Below, piece after piece: positions 31,615 through 32,617 of a stretch of 32,617 bases of DNA (within the stretch, counting starts at the first letter, position 1; each line of letters starts with the position of its first letter). Under the pieces are notes generated by a model that was not told where the DNA came from, searched no databases, and was given only the letters and a program-made list of their open reading frames with translations. A program made the translations under genes and the position numbers. The stretch is from Polyangium fumosum (GTDB lineage Bacteria; Myxococcota_A; Polyangia; Polyangiales; Polyangiaceae), in assembly GCF_005144585.1 (NCBI RefSeq), contig NZ_SSMQ01000099.1, positions 1 to 32,617 of the forward strand. Direction: 5' to 3'.

Positions 31615-32154
31615 TCAATCCGTGGTCGCCCGTGTTGCCCCATCCGGGCTTTCCCCCTCGCCCTGCGCGACGGGAAGTCGCTCGACGTCGATGATCGCGA
31701 CGAGATCCTTGGTCATGGCTTGAATGGGACGATGCGAATCGGCCTTCATCTGCGCCGACAGCTCGTCCTCGTGGATGTCCCGGAAGCCGAGCACGGACTC
31801 GACCGCCAACCCGAGCTGCCCTCCCGCGCCCTCCACGACGGCCATGGCGCTCGCGCGCTCTCCGCCTGCGCCGAGGATCGACGCGAGATCCAAGACGCCG
31901 ACGATCTCCCCGCGGATGTGCGTGATGCCGAGCAGCCAGCGCGGAAGGCCCGGCAGCACGGTGATCTCGGGGATCGTGACGATCTCGCGTAACACCTCGA
32001 CCGGGATCCCGAGGCGCTGCGCCCCCGCGCCGACGAGCGCGACCCGGGCGGCGATGCGGCGAGGTCCGTCGTCGCTCGCCGTCCCGGCCAGGCGCTCCGC
32101 GCGTCGCTTGAGGATCTCCTCGCGCGCCGCGTCGCTTTCCTGTCGTGCTTTCAT
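31615..32154 (-). CDS. cheW: CheW-type coupling protein
   Basis: The product has 179 residues from an ATG at 32154 that overlaps the preceding stop (ATGA). A charged N-terminal tail is followed by the CheW fold: RLGIPVEVLREIVTIPEIT, LPGLPRWLLGITHIRGEIVGVLDLAS, GQLGLAVESVLGF and MTKDLVAIIDVERLP. NIRG/HIRGxxxxVxDL is the usual signature. It joins the receptor to the P5 domain of CheA. The order here, CheR, CheW, MCP, CheA, with short gaps, points to one co-expressed signalling set. Confidence 0.9.
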   Translation of the reverse strand: MKARQESDAAREEILKRRAERLAGTASDDGPRRIAARVALVGAGAQRLGIPVEVLREIVTIPEITVLPGLPRWLLGITHIRGEIVGVLDLASILGAGGERASAMAVVEGAGGQLGLAVESVLGFRDIHEDELSAQMKADSHRPIQAMTKDLVAIIDVERLPVAQGEGESPDGATRATTD

Positions 32155-32617
32155 ACCAGTCCTTCCTTGACGAACCGTACGGCGTCGAGGAGCTGCCCCG
32201 CCGTGGTCTCGCCGTCCTCGAGCAATGCGTCGGCCGGGGAATTCACGAGGAGCCCTTCCAGCGCGCGTCCCTGCGTGAGGGACTGCGCGACCTGACGGGC
32301 TCTTTGCAGCGCCACGACGTACCAATAACGTGCGAGTCGGTGCTCGGGCCGCAGGAACAACGTTCGCCGCAGGTCCTCGACGGCGGCCTCGGGGTTGCCC
32401 CGCTCCAGCGAGAGCTGGGCCCGGATCATGTATCCGATCGGCGCCGTCGAGGGCTGTTCGAGCAATGCCGCGACGACCGTGAGCACGGCGGCGGGGTGGC
32501 TCAAATCGGCGCGGCGCAAGGCCTCGGCTTCGACATCCCGAGGGTCCACCGGCGCCGGGGCCGCAGGCGGCGCCGGGGTCACAGGCCGCGCCGGGGCCGC
32601 AGGCCGCGCCGGGGCCG
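32151..32617 (-). CDS. cheR: C-terminal part of a CheR-type protein with TPR-like repeats (5' end off window)
   Basis: The reading frame enters from the right edge and ends at TGA 32153-32151, overlapping the cheW start. The visible part is an Ala/Pro-rich linker (APARPAAPARPV ...) and then helix pairs: VEAEALRRADLSHPAAVLTVV, IRAQLSLERGNPEAAVEDLRR, TLFLRPEHRLARYWYVVALQRA. This matches the TPR region at the C-terminus of FrzF-type CheR methyltransferases. The methyltransferase domain itself is outside the window, so the CheR call rests on the operon context and the linker-plus-TPR pattern; another TPR-containing chemosensory protein is possible. Confidence 0.6.
   Translation of the reverse strand, partial: APARPAAPARPVTPAPPAAPAPVDPRDVEAEALRRADLSHPAAVLTVVAALLEQPSTAPIGYMIRAQLSLERGNPEAAVEDLRRTLFLRPEHRLARYWYVVALQRARQVAQSLTQGRALEGLLVNSPADALLEDGETTAGQLLDAVRFVKEGLV

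Noticed and set aside
29341..31992. An 883-codon plus-strand frame opposite the chemotaxis genes
   Set aside because: It runs antisense through three recognised chemotaxis genes, so it is a codon-bias artefact.

Overview
The window looks like part of a large, GC-rich deltaproteobacterial (Myxococcota) chromosome, probably from the Polyangiales. The grounds are strong G/C preference at third codon positions, many surface proteins with Gly/Ser-rich linkers, a six-copy Cys-rich repeat protein with a Cys + membrane helix + Arg tail (MYXO-CTERM-like), FG-GAP and MopE-like proteins, and a Frz-like CheR(TPR)-CheW-MCP-CheA(REC) cluster. The taxon is an inference; no rRNA or tRNA gene was seen.

Region 1 (1-7.1 kb, mostly minus strand) is an accessory island and the most interesting part. 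A tightly coupled operon (6680 to 1826) encodes a winged-helix-like protein, a 679-residue AAA/STAND-type ATPase, and a 666-residue fusion of a Cas4/AddB-like Fe-S PD-(D/E)XK nuclease to an FtsK/HerA-type DNA translocase. I could not match this set to a named defence system; it is a candidate undescribed DNA-processing or anti-invader module. Downstream, in lower-GC DNA, lie two small genes broken by frameshifts or an in-frame TGA (1860-940), then a membrane protein whose nuclease motifs flank a two-helix membrane hairpin (653-1, running off the window). Upstream lie a terminator and the catalytic C-terminal remnant of a tyrosine recombinase, which mark the island's mobile origin. 654-939 holds nothing I can support.

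Region 2 (7.2-8.5 kb) has a small outer-membrane beta-barrel gene, then an IS66 TnpA fragment abutting the tail of a Sel1-repeat gene.

Region 3 (8.6-15.1 kb) has a radical SAM protein and a three-gene operon: SGNH hydrolase, carbamoyltransferase with a fused SxtJ-like membrane domain, and DUF5989 membrane peptide. This set is typical of carbamoylation of a secreted glycan or metabolite. A divergent lipoprotein follows, across a strong inverted repeat.

Region 4 (15.1-27.8 kb) is mixed: a big surface protein, a ketopantoate-reductase-like enzyme, a 43-bp tandem repeat array, an ArsC/Spx-like protein, a protein with a histone-H1-like Lys/Ala/Pro tail, a P450 pseudogene that lost its pre-heme segment, a decayed propeller lipoprotein, a seven-repeat FG-GAP protein, a P460-like c-type cytochrome, a PLP decarboxylase and two small exported proteins. 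22135-22393 shows no gene.

Region 5 (27.8-32.6 kb, minus strand) is the chemosensory operon cheR(partial)-cheW-mcp-cheA(REC).

Long open frames opposite the carbamoyltransferase, surface-protein and chemotaxis genes are shadows and are omitted.
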